Under the pieces are notes generated by a model. It was not told where the DNA came from. It ran no database searches and saw only the letters and a program-made list of their open reading frames with translations. Source: CAYLJJ01 sp964384025 (lineage in GTDB: Bacteria; Myxococcota_A; Bradymonadia; UBA7976; UBA1532). From it: 43,719 nt of DNA. The DNA lies in NCBI GenBank assembly GCA_964384025.1, contig CAYLJJ010000057.1, positions 1-43,719 of the forward strand, written 5' to 3'. Below, in pieces: positions 1 to 7,726 of the stretch (position 1 is its first letter; each line of letters opens with the position of its first letter). The position numbers and the translations under genes were made by a program.

Positions 1-771
1 AAGCCTCTCCCCCCTCCAGCTTTAGCAGAGGCAGTTGAGGAGATCAGCGCCCTAGCGAGGGCAGGGCTCTATGACTTTGGACGTCGTGCTCTAAGCATCC
101 TGATGCCTCGCCTAGAGCGTCAGGGAGATGAGGCGCTGATCCTCTATCTGAGCGGCCTCACTCAAGCGCCTCATCAAGGGATGCTGTCGGCCCTCAGGCG
201 GCACCCTCAGCTTTGGCGGCAGGTCCCTCAGCCTGAGGAGGCGCTGAGCTGGTATGGCGCCTATCCTTTAGCCTTCGCTCAAAAGATCGCTAAGCTCCAG
301 GTGAGCGCGCCTCTGCTGATCCACAGCTATATTCGTAAAGAGAGCGCCTATCGTGTGGAGGCAGTGAGCCCCGCCCATGCCTTGGGGCTGATGCAGCTGA
401 TGCCCAGCACCGCCGCGAAGATCAAACCCGAGGGAGGCTATGACCTCTTTAGGCCCCTGGATAATATCAAGATGGGGAGCAACTACCTAAAAGCCCTGAG
501 CTTGCGCTTCCAGGGGCAGCAACCCCTCATCGCGGCGGCCTACAATGCTGGCCCAAAGGCGGTGATCTCTTGGATTAAGGGGCGCGGGGAGGAGAGGATT
601 GATCGCTTTGTCGATTTGATCTCCTATCGAGAAACTCGGGGTTATGTAAAGCGCCTGATGACGACCTGGGTTCGTTACCGTATGATCTACGGAGGTAAGA
701 GCTTGCGGGAGGCCAGCGCCGTTCTTCCTCTTAAGTTGGATCTTAAAGTGAAGCCAGGTGTGAGCTACTGA
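1..771 (+). CDS. Lytic transglycosylase, SLT (Slt70-type) catalytic domain, 5' truncated by window edge
   Basis: The reading frame is open from the first base with no stop, so the gene begins upstream; an internal ATG at 103 is probably not the true start. The C-terminal half shows the soluble lytic transglycosylase signature: catalytic Glu in RKESAY (codon at 340-342), then GLMQLMPSTA and AAYNAGP. By family knowledge this enzyme cleaves the MurNAc-GlcNAc bond of peptidoglycan and forms 1,6-anhydro-MurNAc in the periplasm. The helical segment before the domain resembles the superhelical linker of Slt70-like enzymes. The next gene lies 121 bp downstream on the same strand. The family is secure; the subfamily is less so because the N-terminus is missing. 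Confidence 0.9.
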   Translation, partial: KPLPPPALAEAVEEISALARAGLYDFGRRALSILMPRLERQGDEALILYLSGLTQAPHQGMLSALRRHPQLWRQVPQPEEALSWYGAYPLAFAQKIAKLQVSAPLLIHSYIRKESAYRVEAVSPAHALGLMQLMPSTAAKIKPEGGYDLFRPLDNIKMGSNYLKALSLRFQGQQPLIAAAYNAGPKAVISWIKGRGEERIDRFVDLISYRETRGYVKRLMTTWVRYRMIYGGKSLREASAVLPLKLDLKVKPGVSY

Positions 772-823
772 GGACCTGAATTCTTGCTGAAAAGTGCTGC
801 TGTGTTAGCATCACCCGCGCTCT

Positions 824-870
824 AGAGCTTTCCCACAAGGCGACGCAGAGCGATTTTGCGGGAAGGCTCT
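824..870. other. Imperfect inverted repeat in the leader of the next gene
   Basis: AGAGC, a TTTCCC-like stretch and CAA on the left mirror TTG, GGGAA and GCTCT on the right, so the transcript could fold into a long interrupted hairpin ending about 22 nt before the ATG at 893. There is no T-tract, so an intrinsic terminator is unlikely. It could be a leader structure or chance. Confidence 0.3.
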
Positions 871-892
871 CTAAATCGAATGAGAGTTTTTT

Positions 893-2158
893 ATGGACCA
901 GTATCTCCTTCGACGAGACGGGCGGGACTACCCCGCTTCAGACCTAGCCACCCTACAGAGGTGGGCCAAGGCGGGCCGTGTGCTGCCCGATGATATGGTC
1001 TACTCCCCCAAGTACCAAACTTGGTATCGAGCAAAAGACCTAAGAGAGCTGAAGAGCGCCTTGGGGATCTCCGAACCTGTGTCCAGCTCCCAGAGGAGAA
1101 AGAAGCAGCAGTTCTGGCTCCGAAGAGGAGAGCAAAACTACCCCGCAGATGATCTTGAGCTGATCTTGAGTTGGGCAGAGCAGGGCAACATCAACCCTGA
1201 CGATCATATCTACCACCCTGCATATAAGAAATGGTTCCGCGCAGGAGACTCTCCCCAACTCTCCAGTCGCTTCCCTGCGCATATCCTCCGCTCCACTCCA
1301 CGCTACTCGGCGAGCCAAGATCCTATGCGCAGCCAAGAACGGATGGTCTCTCCCTTGAGCGTCATCGGGAGAGGAGAACGTCGGGATTCACAAGAGCGGA
1401 CATCTATAGATTCCAGAGCTGACGAGCTGCAACGCTCCATTCAAAGGCAGACTCAGAAGCAAGATCTCAATAAACGCAGGCAGACCGCTCCTTTGCATGG
1501 CCAGAGCAGCGCTCTTGAGAGCATCACAGGGATACGTAACTCCCGACGACGCGGGCCTCGCTTACAGCCCGTGAGTGATGATCTCCTAGAACAGAATCTT
1601 GAGAGAGGGCGGCGACAATCGACAGAGCCTCTTGTGCGCAGCCAAGAGGCTTTAGAGGGGCTCAAGAAGCGAGAGCGCAGCCAGGAAAAAGCTTCTCTCT
1701 CTCCGATCACGCCAGGGAAATATTTTGACCGCTTGGAGTTGATGTCTCTCTTTTATGATATCGCTCGCACCTTCATGGTCTCACGAGAGCTGCGCCCCAC
1801 AGAGCGTCTTGAGAGCGAGTGCCAACTTCCCAGCACAGGGGATGACTTCAAAGGCTCCGAGAAGGCGGAGATCTTTAAGATCCTCAGGCAGCGTATGGAA
1901 GAACACCTGGAGAACAAGATCCTCGGCGCGAGAGTTCGACTTCAACTCGCAGAGCAGCCCGGCTTTGATCTCTTCTTGGAGCGGGTTCGGAATCTTGTCG
2001 AAGTTTTTAAAGAGATTCAGGGCGTTCTGGGTAAGGTTCCTCCCACGCGAGTCGTCGTGGGCAACACCGGAGGTCCCAAGATGACCCCAGACGAAGAGGA
2101 GGCGATGATCCGTGTAGACGCTGCCTTAAAATCTCTCATCTCCATCCGGCAGCGTTGA
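893..2158 (+). CDS. Protein with two tandem GYF_2-like (DUF4339-type) domains and a helical C-terminus
   Basis: This 421-residue protein begins with two similar modules, about residues 3-57 and 72-130. Each follows the pattern YLLRRDGRDYPASDL, W-x-x-x-G-x-(V/I)-x-P-D-D, a Tyr or His position, then W-(Y/F)-R-A and a closing Leu. This resembles the GYF_2 domain, which often sits at the N-terminus of bacterial membrane or signalling proteins and is thought to bind peptides. Residues 135-260 are Arg/Ser/Gln-rich and probably disordered. Residues 265-421 look helical and were not recognised. No signal peptide or membrane segment is visible, so it is probably cytoplasmic. The start ATG follows a weak purine stretch (GAGAG). 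The exact role is unknown. Confidence 0.7.
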   Translation: MDQYLLRRDGRDYPASDLATLQRWAKAGRVLPDDMVYSPKYQTWYRAKDLRELKSALGISEPVSSSQRRKKQQFWLRRGEQNYPADDLELILSWAEQGNINPDDHIYHPAYKKWFRAGDSPQLSSRFPAHILRSTPRYSASQDPMRSQERMVSPLSVIGRGERRDSQERTSIDSRADELQRSIQRQTQKQDLNKRRQTAPLHGQSSALESITGIRNSRRRGPRLQPVSDDLLEQNLERGRRQSTEPLVRSQEALEGLKKRERSQEKASLSPITPGKYFDRLELMSLFYDIARTFMVSRELRPTERLESECQLPSTGDDFKGSEKAEIFKILRQRMEEHLENKILGARVRLQLAEQPGFDLFLERVRNLVEVFKEIQGVLGKVPPTRVVVGNTGGPKMTPDEEEAMIRVDAALKSLISIRQR

Positions 2159-2181
2159 GCCCATGACTTCAAGGTCAACGC
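2152..2181. other. Inverted repeat spanning the stops of two convergent genes
   Basis: GCGTTGA at 2152-2158 is the reverse complement of TCAACGC at 2175-2181. The left arm contains the TGA stop of the plus-strand gene and the right arm contains the stop of the minus-strand gene. Transcripts from either side could form a 7-bp stem. No T-run follows, so a terminator role is only possible. Confidence 0.3.
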
Positions 2182-2876
2182 AGGCGGTTTAAACTCCAGT
2201 CATAGGGCATAAAACCCAGACGCTCCGCTGAGAGCACCTGTTCCTTGAGATCTCCCTTGAGGAAGCGAGAGAGATAGGCCCTCACCCCCCCTGCGGCTTG
2301 GAAATCCTTGGCATACCAATCAAAGAGAGGCGAGAGGAGCAAAGCCTCTTGGCCCAAGCGGTTGCGTTTGGGATCCAGGATAAAGGCTTTCATGCGCTCT
2401 GAGAGCTGTCGACTGAGTTTGCTGGCTTGAAAGGCCCAAGGAGCCAACGGCGGAGAGGAGACACTGGCGCTGTTGAGGGCCGCGTGGATTCTGGGATCTC
2501 GGAAACGAGGCCTGAGGATCTGGTCCTCAATCTGCTCCAAAGAATAGCGTTTTCCCCCAATCTCAAGATCCATCTGTCTGAAGAAGCCAAACTCTGGATA
2601 GGGATCCTTGACGCTCTTGATCTTGGGCCAGTGCCTGAGCACCCCACGGATAGTGAAGGCATTATAGGCATTGATCCAGAAGGCCATCTTCTCATTTCGA
2701 TTGGGTAGAGTCTCAGGGTGACAGGCTTCTAACTCAGCCAGATAATGCGGAAAGCGAGGATCTTTCTTGATCGCAGCATAATCAACCCGTTCTTTGTGGA
2801 GATGAGCCTTGAGCAGCGCGTCAAAGAGGCTGTGATCGGGGATCGCTAAGAGCAAAAGGAGAGAGAACATGGACAT
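2175..2876 (-). CDS. DUF547 family exported protein
   Basis: The 233-residue product starts with a short hydrophobic segment (MSMFSLLLLLAIP) that could be a signal peptide. It then follows DUF547: Y-x-x-I near residue 35, the hallmark FWINAYNAFTI, a GGKRYSLEQIEDQILRPRF stretch, the core HAALNSAS followed by SSPP, and a C-terminal LLSPLFDWYAKDF. DUF547 proteins are widespread and poorly characterised. The core motif usually reads N-C-A-S-x-S-C-P-P; here both Cys positions are Ser. The start lies 2 nt after the stop of the roadblock gene, so the two are co-transcribed. The family call is good; the function is unknown. Confidence 0.8.
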   Translation of the reverse strand: MSMFSLLLLLAIPDHSLFDALLKAHLHKERVDYAAIKKDPRFPHYLAELEACHPETLPNRNEKMAFWINAYNAFTIRGVLRHWPKIKSVKDPYPEFGFFRQMDLEIGGKRYSLEQIEDQILRPRFRDPRIHAALNSASVSSPPLAPWAFQASKLSRQLSERMKAFILDPKRNRLGQEALLLSPLFDWYAKDFQAAGGVRAYLSRFLKGDLKEQVLSAERLGFMPYDWSLNRLR

Positions 2877-2878
2877 TC

Positions 2879-3238
2879 TTAGAGCTGCTCTTTTAGGAGC
2901 CTGAGAGCTCGATGGATCGAGGGCATCATCTGAGTGGAAGAGAAGCCCTGTCCCAGAGATAGGACCAGCTGATATTCCTCAGCGAGGAGGTAGGAGAGGA
3001 AGCTTCCCTTGCTGCCACGCAGCTCCAGATACTCCAGCTCTTTTAAACCGCTCAGCCCCCCTGCTGTGCCGAGGCGCCTCAGCCCAATCCCACCATAGGC
3101 TGCGCAGAGTTTGAGGGCCTCTTTGGCTGAAGGGGGTTGAACCGCGATATCCTCTCCGTCCAGATCCGCGAGCATCACTGCAAGGATGCCTGGTTGAGTC
3201 TCTACAAGCTGAGAGAGTGTTTCTGCGAAAGGATCCAT
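2879..3238 (-). CDS. Roadblock/LC7-domain protein
   Basis: This single-domain protein of 119 residues has the roadblock/LC7 layout: an N-terminal helix, GILAVMLADLDGEDI (beta hairpin), a central helix, ELEYLELRGSKGSFLSYLL and EYQLVLSLGQG strands, and a C-terminal helix ending HRALRLLKEQL. Bacterial roadblock proteins usually work with small Ras-like GTPases such as MglA. No GTPase gene is seen in this window. A clear GGGGAG ribosome site sits 6 nt before the ATG. It is followed directly by the DUF547 gene, and an 80-nt gap separates it from exbD upstream. Sequence divergence makes the fold assignment good but not certain. Confidence 0.7.
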   Translation of the reverse strand: MDPFAETLSQLVETQPGILAVMLADLDGEDIAVQPPSAKEALKLCAAYGGIGLRRLGTAGGLSGLKELEYLELRGSKGSFLSYLLAEEYQLVLSLGQGFSSTQMMPSIHRALRLLKEQL

Positions 3239-3318
3239 TTTTTGCTCCCCTGAGATTGGCGCTTACCCCGATTCAATAGAACGATGGGTCTAGCATGAGG
3301 CCATCTTCGGGGCAACAC

Positions 3319-3750
3319 TCAGGGCGCACCCTGAAGGAGGGCGCTGACCTTGAGGCGGAGCATACGCGCGGTCGCCATCACCTCAGCGATGCGGCCGTAG
3401 GGGGCGTTCTGATCTCCTCGAATCAGGACGATGATGTTGGGGTTCTTATCCGCCAAGAGGCCCAGGCGCATCAACAGCTCCTCTGTGGAGTTGAGCGGCT
3501 CTCCATCCAGAGAGATCATCCCCTCTCGATCTACAACGACGCTGACATCATCAAACTGAGGGCTCTCCACCTCAAGTTGAGATTCGGGCAGCTCTACCGG
3601 TACCCTCGCTGCTTCCTGAGATCTCTGATTGACATAGCTGGAGGTGAGGACGAAGAAGATCAGGAGTTGAAAGATCACATCCACCAGAGCGGTCATATCT
3701 ACAACCGCAGCACGGCGCCCCCGTCGAGCGCCTTGGGAGCGGAAGTTCAT
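3319..3750 (-). CDS. exbD: ExbD/TolR family biopolymer transport protein
   Basis: The 143-residue product has a short basic cytoplasmic N-terminus, one membrane helix with the family motif (DMTALVDVIFQLLIFFVLTSS, about residues 18-38, including the proton-relay Asp in LVDVIF), and a periplasmic domain ending ATARMLRLKVSALL. ExbD/TolR proteins pair with ExbB/TolQ to form a proton-driven inner-membrane motor. Its ATG overlaps the exbB stop by 4 nt (ATGA), indicating translational coupling. No TonB or TolA partner is encoded in the window. Confidence 0.92.
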   Translation of the reverse strand: MNFRSQGARRGRRAAVVDMTALVDVIFQLLIFFVLTSSYVNQRSQEAARVPVELPESQLEVESPQFDDVSVVVDREGMISLDGEPLNSTEELLMRLGLLADKNPNIIVLIRGDQNAPYGRIAEVMATARMLRLKVSALLQGAP

Positions 3751-4376
3751 TCAGAGTCTCCAGCCAAGAGATCCAGCACCCTGAGGGTCGCCTCCTCCAT
3801 CTCCATCGAGAGACGATCGACTCGAGAATAGAGGAACTTATAGGCGAGGAAGCAGGGGATCGCGACTGAGAGCCCCGCCGCCGTGGTCAATAAGGCTGCC
3901 CAGATTCCATTGGCGAGGCTGGCGGGCTCCACCGCGCCTGAGCTGGCGGCCTCGCTCACCACCGCACGAAAGACTTCGATCATCCCCACCACAGTGCCCA
4001 ATAGTCCCAGGAGCGGAGTGACAGATGCGATGGTGCCCAGCAGCTCCACGAAGCGCTCAAGCTGAGCGATCTCTAAGCGCCCCACCTCCTCAAAGGCCTC
4101 CTTGATCTGCTCCCTGGGTCGGCCCGCGTAGCGCAGCCCCGATGCCAGCACTCGGGAGAGCGTAGAGCGGTTGCCCTCACAGAGGGTGAGGGCCTCTTCC
4201 GCCTTCTGCTCTTTGAGCTTATCTTGGATCAACTCCAAGAAATCTCTGGGCATCACAGAGCCGCGACGCAGGGTCCAGAGCCGCGCGATGAACACCGTGA
4301 GGGCGATCACAGAGAAGGCCAGGATGGGAAACATCAAAGCCCCCCCTCGCTCTAAAAATGCCTGGAACTCCTCCAT
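3747..4376 (-). CDS. exbB: ExbB/TolQ/MotA family proton-channel protein
   Basis: Three membrane helices are visible: ALMFPILAFSVIALTVFIARL near the N-terminus, then the family signature ELLGTIASVTPLLGLLGTVVGMIEVF, then GIWAALLTTAAGLSVAIPCFLAYKF. These match the MotA/TolQ/ExbB channel fold. The ATG at 4376 is chosen because GGAG lies 8 nt upstream; an in-frame GTG at 4385 would overlap the stop of the thioredoxin-like gene. The gene overlaps exbD by 4 nt. With ExbD it should use the proton gradient to drive a periplasmic partner that is not identifiable here. Confidence 0.92.
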   Translation of the reverse strand: MEEFQAFLERGGALMFPILAFSVIALTVFIARLWTLRRGSVMPRDFLELIQDKLKEQKAEEALTLCEGNRSTLSRVLASGLRYAGRPREQIKEAFEEVGRLEIAQLERFVELLGTIASVTPLLGLLGTVVGMIEVFRAVVSEAASSGAVEPASLANGIWAALLTTAAGLSVAIPCFLAYKFLYSRVDRLSMEMEEATLRVLDLLAGDSE

Positions 4377-4381
4377 CGTGA

Positions 4382-4933
4382 TCACTCCGCAATCTTGAGC
4401 GTCTTGAGCCGCCGCCTCAGGTGCTGAACAGGTATAGAGCCATGAAAAACCTCAAGGAGCGCACCCCGGCTATCCAGGAGGAAGCTGGTTGGGAGCGCCT
4501 CTATCGATCCAAAGGGGCTCTCTCCTTTGAGATTCTCCTCATCTGGGAGGAGGATCTTTGAGGGCCTCCACGCTTGATGAATAGAGGCCATCGCCTCTTG
4601 AGGTTTAGGATCAAGGGTGATCCCTAACACCTGTAAGCCCTCTTCTCTCTCCAAGTTGTGCAGCTTGGGCAGCTCACGTATACACTCCTCGCACCAGGTT
4701 GCAAAATAAAGGAGGAGCGTGGGCTGTGATCTCAGCCTCAAAGCACCTCCCTCTAAGAGCCTGAGCTTGAGAAGCTTGGAGAGGGCCTGGGCTGGATCTA
4801 CTTTCGCTTGAACAGCTTGAGGATTCTGCTCTTTGGGGAGAGGACCACAAGCAGAGAGCAGCGGAAGCAGGTAGGAGAGAGATGTCAGCGTGGGTCTCTT
4901 GAGTAGGTTGGGCAGCGGCAACAGCTTGAGCAC
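4382..4933 (-). CDS. TlpA-like thioredoxin-fold lipoprotein
   Basis: The product has a lipoprotein signal (hydrophobic run ending LLPLLSAC) and a thioredoxin fold with the redox motif in LLYFATWCEECIRELPKL, followed by LQVLGITLDPKP and GSIEALPTSFLLDSRGALL with the cis-Pro segment. TlpA/ResA-like proteins reduce or exchange disulphides in the periplasm, for example during cytochrome c maturation; no cytochrome genes are nearby. The start is uncertain. No ATG is suitable, and GTG at 4933 is chosen because an AAGGA site lies about 9 nt upstream; TTG codons at 4966, 4954 and 4921 are alternatives. It sits between the sulfatase-like gene and exbB in a compact operon. Confidence 0.8.
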   Translation of the reverse strand: MLKLLPLPNLLKRPTLTSLSYLLPLLSACGPLPKEQNPQAVQAKVDPAQALSKLLKLRLLEGGALRLRSQPTLLLYFATWCEECIRELPKLHNLEREEGLQVLGITLDPKPQEAMASIHQAWRPSKILLPDEENLKGESPFGSIEALPTSFLLDSRGALLEVFHGSIPVQHLRRRLKTLKIAE

Positions 4934-4938
4934 CCTCC

Positions 4939-6924
4939 TTATTCCTTTTTCCAACGAGCAATCCAACGCTGATGTCGTTGGGTATAGCGCTGATCATTGC
5001 GATAAAACTCCAGGCGCTTATCCAGGGCCGCCTTAAGCTCAAGCGCAGGGGCCTTAAGAGTCCCAGAGAGGTCTCGCAGACAGCTTGGATCTTCCTGGAG
5101 ATTAAAAAGCTCAGAGAGGCCATCTCGCTCTGCAAAATGAAGGAGCCAATCCCCCTGAATGAGAGCGATGTTGGGATCACGGGGTAGAGAGCTGCGTGCC
5201 TCTAAGAGCAGGGGCTCCTTTGGTCTGGGTTTAAGCAGACTATAGCCCGCCCGTCTGGGGACCCCCTGAATATGGCAAAGCTCTATGATGGTGGGGAAGA
5301 GATCCAGGAGACTGACAGGCTGCTGAACTTCGGCAGGCTTGAGCCCTGGAGCCCGCAGGATCAGGGGCACATGCACTACAGGGTTATAGAGGCTGTGATC
5401 GTGACCCTTACGTCCTCGTTCTCCCAGATACTCTCCATGATCAGAGAAGATCAGCGTGGCGGTGTGAGCGCTCACCTCCGGGCGCGCCAACCACCTCAAC
5501 AAGGGCGCCATACTCTGATCTACAAAAGCCACCTCCTGCTCATAGCGTCCACGACGATCGTCCCCCAAGTGCTCAAAGCCGGGGTGGCTCAGATAGTGGC
5601 GATGGGGCTCAATATAATGGATCCATACCAAACGAGGCTGGGCGCTGGGTTGTTTGAGGAGAGAGAGCGCACGAGCGGTGATCTGAGGGGCGCTGCTGCC
5701 TCGACGATCCAGATGCAAAACCTTAAAGCGATCATCCATCAATTGAAAACCCAGGGTGACCAGCTTCCCTAGATCCCCCAGAGGCTGCAAAGCATAACTC
5801 CTCCAGCCCAAGCCGCCGAGAATCTCCGCGAGGCTGGAGTCCATCCCCAGCAGCTCTCCACGATGATCGAAGTCTGAGGGAGGCCAACCCGTGAAGAGGG
5901 CACGGAAGCTAAGATCAGTAAAGGAGGCTGCCGAATAAGCCCTCAGAAAGCGCCGCCCGCCCTGCGCGAAGATGTCGAGATTGGGGCTGATCTCTTCGTT
6001 GAAGCAGTCTCCTCGCCAAGTGTCGATGCTGATGAGGACCACATCTAAGGGAGAACCCTGCAAGCTGGGCGTTGAGCGGGGTAGGCGGGGCAGCTCTTTT
6101 AAATCCCCTCCTCGACAGTTGTTGTCTAAGCCATCTTTGAGGATCTCGATCGCCAGAGGATGTATCTGAGGGTTTTGATCATCACAGTCCCCCCCCTCAA
6201 GGGCCGCTGAGAAGCCATCTCCATCCCCATCAAGGAGGAGACGCAGACTGCGCAGAGCGATACGACCCGCTGGATGTTTGGCAGCGGGGCCTGGGCGTAG
6301 GATCAAGAGACCCCCCATCGAGATTAAACTCAAAAGCAGCCCAGCGCCCAGCGCCCAGCGCTGAATCCTTGGAGATAGATGGCTCCCCCAGAGCAGCAGG
6401 CTCGCGGCTATCCCCAAGCAGAGGAGAGGCAGGCTGAAGAGACGCCACTCTGGAAAGAGGAGTGTCAAAGGTCCAAACCAGACCATAAGCAGAGAGAGCG
6501 TAAGCAGGCTCGCGCTGGGAGCTGGGCCGAGGCGAGGCAGCGGGAGACGCTGAAGTAGATAGAAGAGCCCTGCCCCAGCCAAAAGACCTACAAATCGTCC
6601 CGCGTCTGCCACCAGATCCAGGCGATTGCTCAAAAAGCGACGAGCCCCCCAGTCGAGCGCCAGGATCAAAGCAGGGAGGAGCAGCAGCCAGAGCCAACGC
6701 CTTCTACCCCCTCGCCTCGCTCCTAGGAGCAGCAGAAAGATCTGGTTTGGCTGCTCAAGGAGGGCGAAGAGCAGAGAGGGAAGCGAGAGCAGCGCTAAGC
6801 TATAGAGGCTGAGGATCGGCAGGCTGTTGAGCAGGCCCTCCCCAGGAGCACAGAGGGCCAAGAGCAGGGCGCAGGGGCCAGCGAGGGCCAAACCAGCGCT
6901 TAGGCGAAGCGCTTTTCTCTTCAT
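4939..6924 (-). CDS. Membrane-anchored sulfatase/phosphatase-superfamily protein with a MopE-like motif
   Basis: The first 210 residues hold several hydrophobic helices. Residues about 231-275 carry a calcium/copper MopE-like motif: DGDGDG, GGDCDD-NP-I-P, then DG-DNNC. A sulfatase-type alkaline-phosphatase-superfamily domain begins near residue 293 with VVLISIDTWRGD, continues with SFTDLSFRALFTG and closes with FSDHGEYLGERGRKGHDHSLY and HVPLILRAPG. The formylglycine motif C/S-x-P-x-R is absent; Thr336 sits where Thr-nucleophile relatives place theirs. The substrate cannot be predicted; a sulfatase, phosphotransferase or phosphatase is possible. ATG 6924 is preferred over an in-frame codon at 6984 because AAAGG lies just upstream. 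It is the first gene of the sulfatase-TlpA-ExbBD unit. Confidence 0.82.
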   Translation of the reverse strand: MKRKALRLSAGLALAGPCALLLALCAPGEGLLNSLPILSLYSLALLSLPSLLFALLEQPNQIFLLLLGARRGGRRRWLWLLLLPALILALDWGARRFLSNRLDLVADAGRFVGLLAGAGLFYLLQRLPLPRLGPAPSASLLTLSLLMVWFGPLTLLFPEWRLFSLPLLCLGIAASLLLWGSHLSPRIQRWALGAGLLLSLISMGGLLILRPGPAAKHPAGRIALRSLRLLLDGDGDGFSAALEGGDCDDQNPQIHPLAIEILKDGLDNNCRGGDLKELPRLPRSTPSLQGSPLDVVLISIDTWRGDCFNEEISPNLDIFAQGGRRFLRAYSAASFTDLSFRALFTGWPPSDFDHRGELLGMDSSLAEILGGLGWRSYALQPLGDLGKLVTLGFQLMDDRFKVLHLDRRGSSAPQITARALSLLKQPSAQPRLVWIHYIEPHRHYLSHPGFEHLGDDRRGRYEQEVAFVDQSMAPLLRWLARPEVSAHTATLIFSDHGEYLGERGRKGHDHSLYNPVVHVPLILRAPGLKPAEVQQPVSLLDLFPTIIELCHIQGVPRRAGYSLLKPRPKEPLLLEARSSLPRDPNIALIQGDWLLHFAERDGLSELFNLQEDPSCLRDLSGTLKAPALELKAALDKRLEFYRNDQRYTQRHQRWIARWKKE

Positions 6925-6970
6925 AGGGCCTTTCTTTCTCTGCAGATCCCAAGGGCAAAAAACGACACTT

Positions 6971-7016
6971 TTTGTCTGGGACAAAATTTGTCACTGCCAA
7001 ATTGCCAATTTTTGTC
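6971..7016. promoter_or_regulatory. Nested palindromes between divergent genes, candidate activator (PilR-like) sites
   Basis: TTTGTC occurs at 6971-6976, 6987-6992 and 7011-7016, with the inverse GACAAA at 6980-6985. These make two overlapping inverted repeats: TTTGTC-TGG-GACAAA, and GACAAA-A-TTTGTC at 6980-6992. A third palindrome, AAATTG-C-CAATTT, lies at 6999-7011. They sit roughly 68-113 nt upstream of the predicted sigma-54 start of pilA, a usual distance for an enhancer-binding activator, and 47-92 nt upstream of the divergent sulfatase-like gene. PilR sites in Pseudomonas contain a TGTC core. That this is the PilR site here is an inference. Confidence 0.6.
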
Positions 7017-7057
7017 GGGGCTCTCTCTGAGGGCCCTGAGTTCTGTTTGAAAATCTT

Positions 7058-7073
7058 TGGCACAGCCTATGCT
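7058..7073 (+). promoter_or_regulatory. Sigma-54 (RpoN) promoter of pilA
   Basis: The sequence TGGCACAGCCTATGCT matches the RpoN consensus TGGCAC-R-N4-TTGC-W at every defined position except one (ATGC for TTGC). The invariant GG (7059-7060) and GC (7071-7072) are exactly 10 nt apart. Transcription would start about 7084, giving a leader of about 60 nt before the pilA ATG. Sigma-54/PilR control of pilA is well known in other bacteria. Confidence 0.85.
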
Positions 7074-7143
7074 CAATGCTCGAGCACCTTGAAACAAGGG
7101 ATTCCCAAGTCTTCTTGGTTTTCCCCTACAACTGGAGAGAGAA

Positions 7144-7698
7144 ATGCGTAAGCTCAAGGCCTTTACCCTCATCGAGCTGATGATTGTTGTCGCCATTATC
7201 GGTATTCTTGCTGCTGTGGCCATCCCTGCTTTTATGAAGTACATCCGTCGCTCCAAGACCACTGAGGCGACCATGAACCTGCGGAAGCTCTTTGACAGCT
7301 CCGTCTCCTACTATGAGGATGAGCACGCCACTCGCGCTGGTGCCATCATCGAGCGCCAGTTCCCAGATGACGCCATTCGTAACCCCGCTATCTTCGCTTG
7401 TGCTGGTGGCTCCCAGAAGAAGCATGACCCCGCTAACGACGCTGACGCCGCCGGCGGAAACTTCGATTGGTCCTCCTCCAGCTGGCAGGCGCTGAACTTC
7501 GCCATCGATGATCCTCACTTCTTCTCCTACACCTATAGCTCCAGCGGCACCGGCGCCGGCGCTGCCTTCACCGCTCGCGCTGAGGCTGACCTCGACTGTG
7601 ACGGAACCTCCTCCCTCTTCGAGCGCATCGGCCTCGTCGGCAGCGACAACAACGTTTCCGGTGGTGCTGGTATCTACAAGGCTGACGAGCTTGAGTAG
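7144..7698 (+). CDS. pilA: Type IV major pilin (prepilin)
   Basis: The 184-residue prepilin has a short positive leader (MRKLKA), cleavage before Phe in A-FTLIELMIVVAIIGILAAVA with Glu at +5, and the usual N-terminal helix. The globular part has two cysteines (in IFACAGG and ADLDCDGTSS) that could close the C-terminal disulphide loop. Codon choice is strongly biased to C-ending codons compared with neighbours, as expected for a very highly expressed gene. GGAGAG lies just upstream of the ATG. The gene is monocistronic: it has its own sigma-54 promoter and two tandem terminators. No pil assembly genes are in the window. Confidence 0.95.
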   Translation: MRKLKAFTLIELMIVVAIIGILAAVAIPAFMKYIRRSKTTEATMNLRKLFDSSVSYYEDEHATRAGAIIERQFPDDAIRNPAIFACAGGSQKKHDPANDADAAGGNFDWSSSSWQALNFAIDDPHFFSYTYSSSGTGAGAAFTARAEADLDCDGTSSLFERIGLVGSDNNVSGGAGIYKADELE

Positions 7699-7726
7699 CA
7701 GTTCCTAGCGCTCTGCGCTGATAAAG

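Noticed and set aside
3295..3831. Plus-strand frame of 178 codons
   Set aside because: It is antisense to the exbD gene and the 3' end of exbB, whose products match known families; it has no signal of its own.
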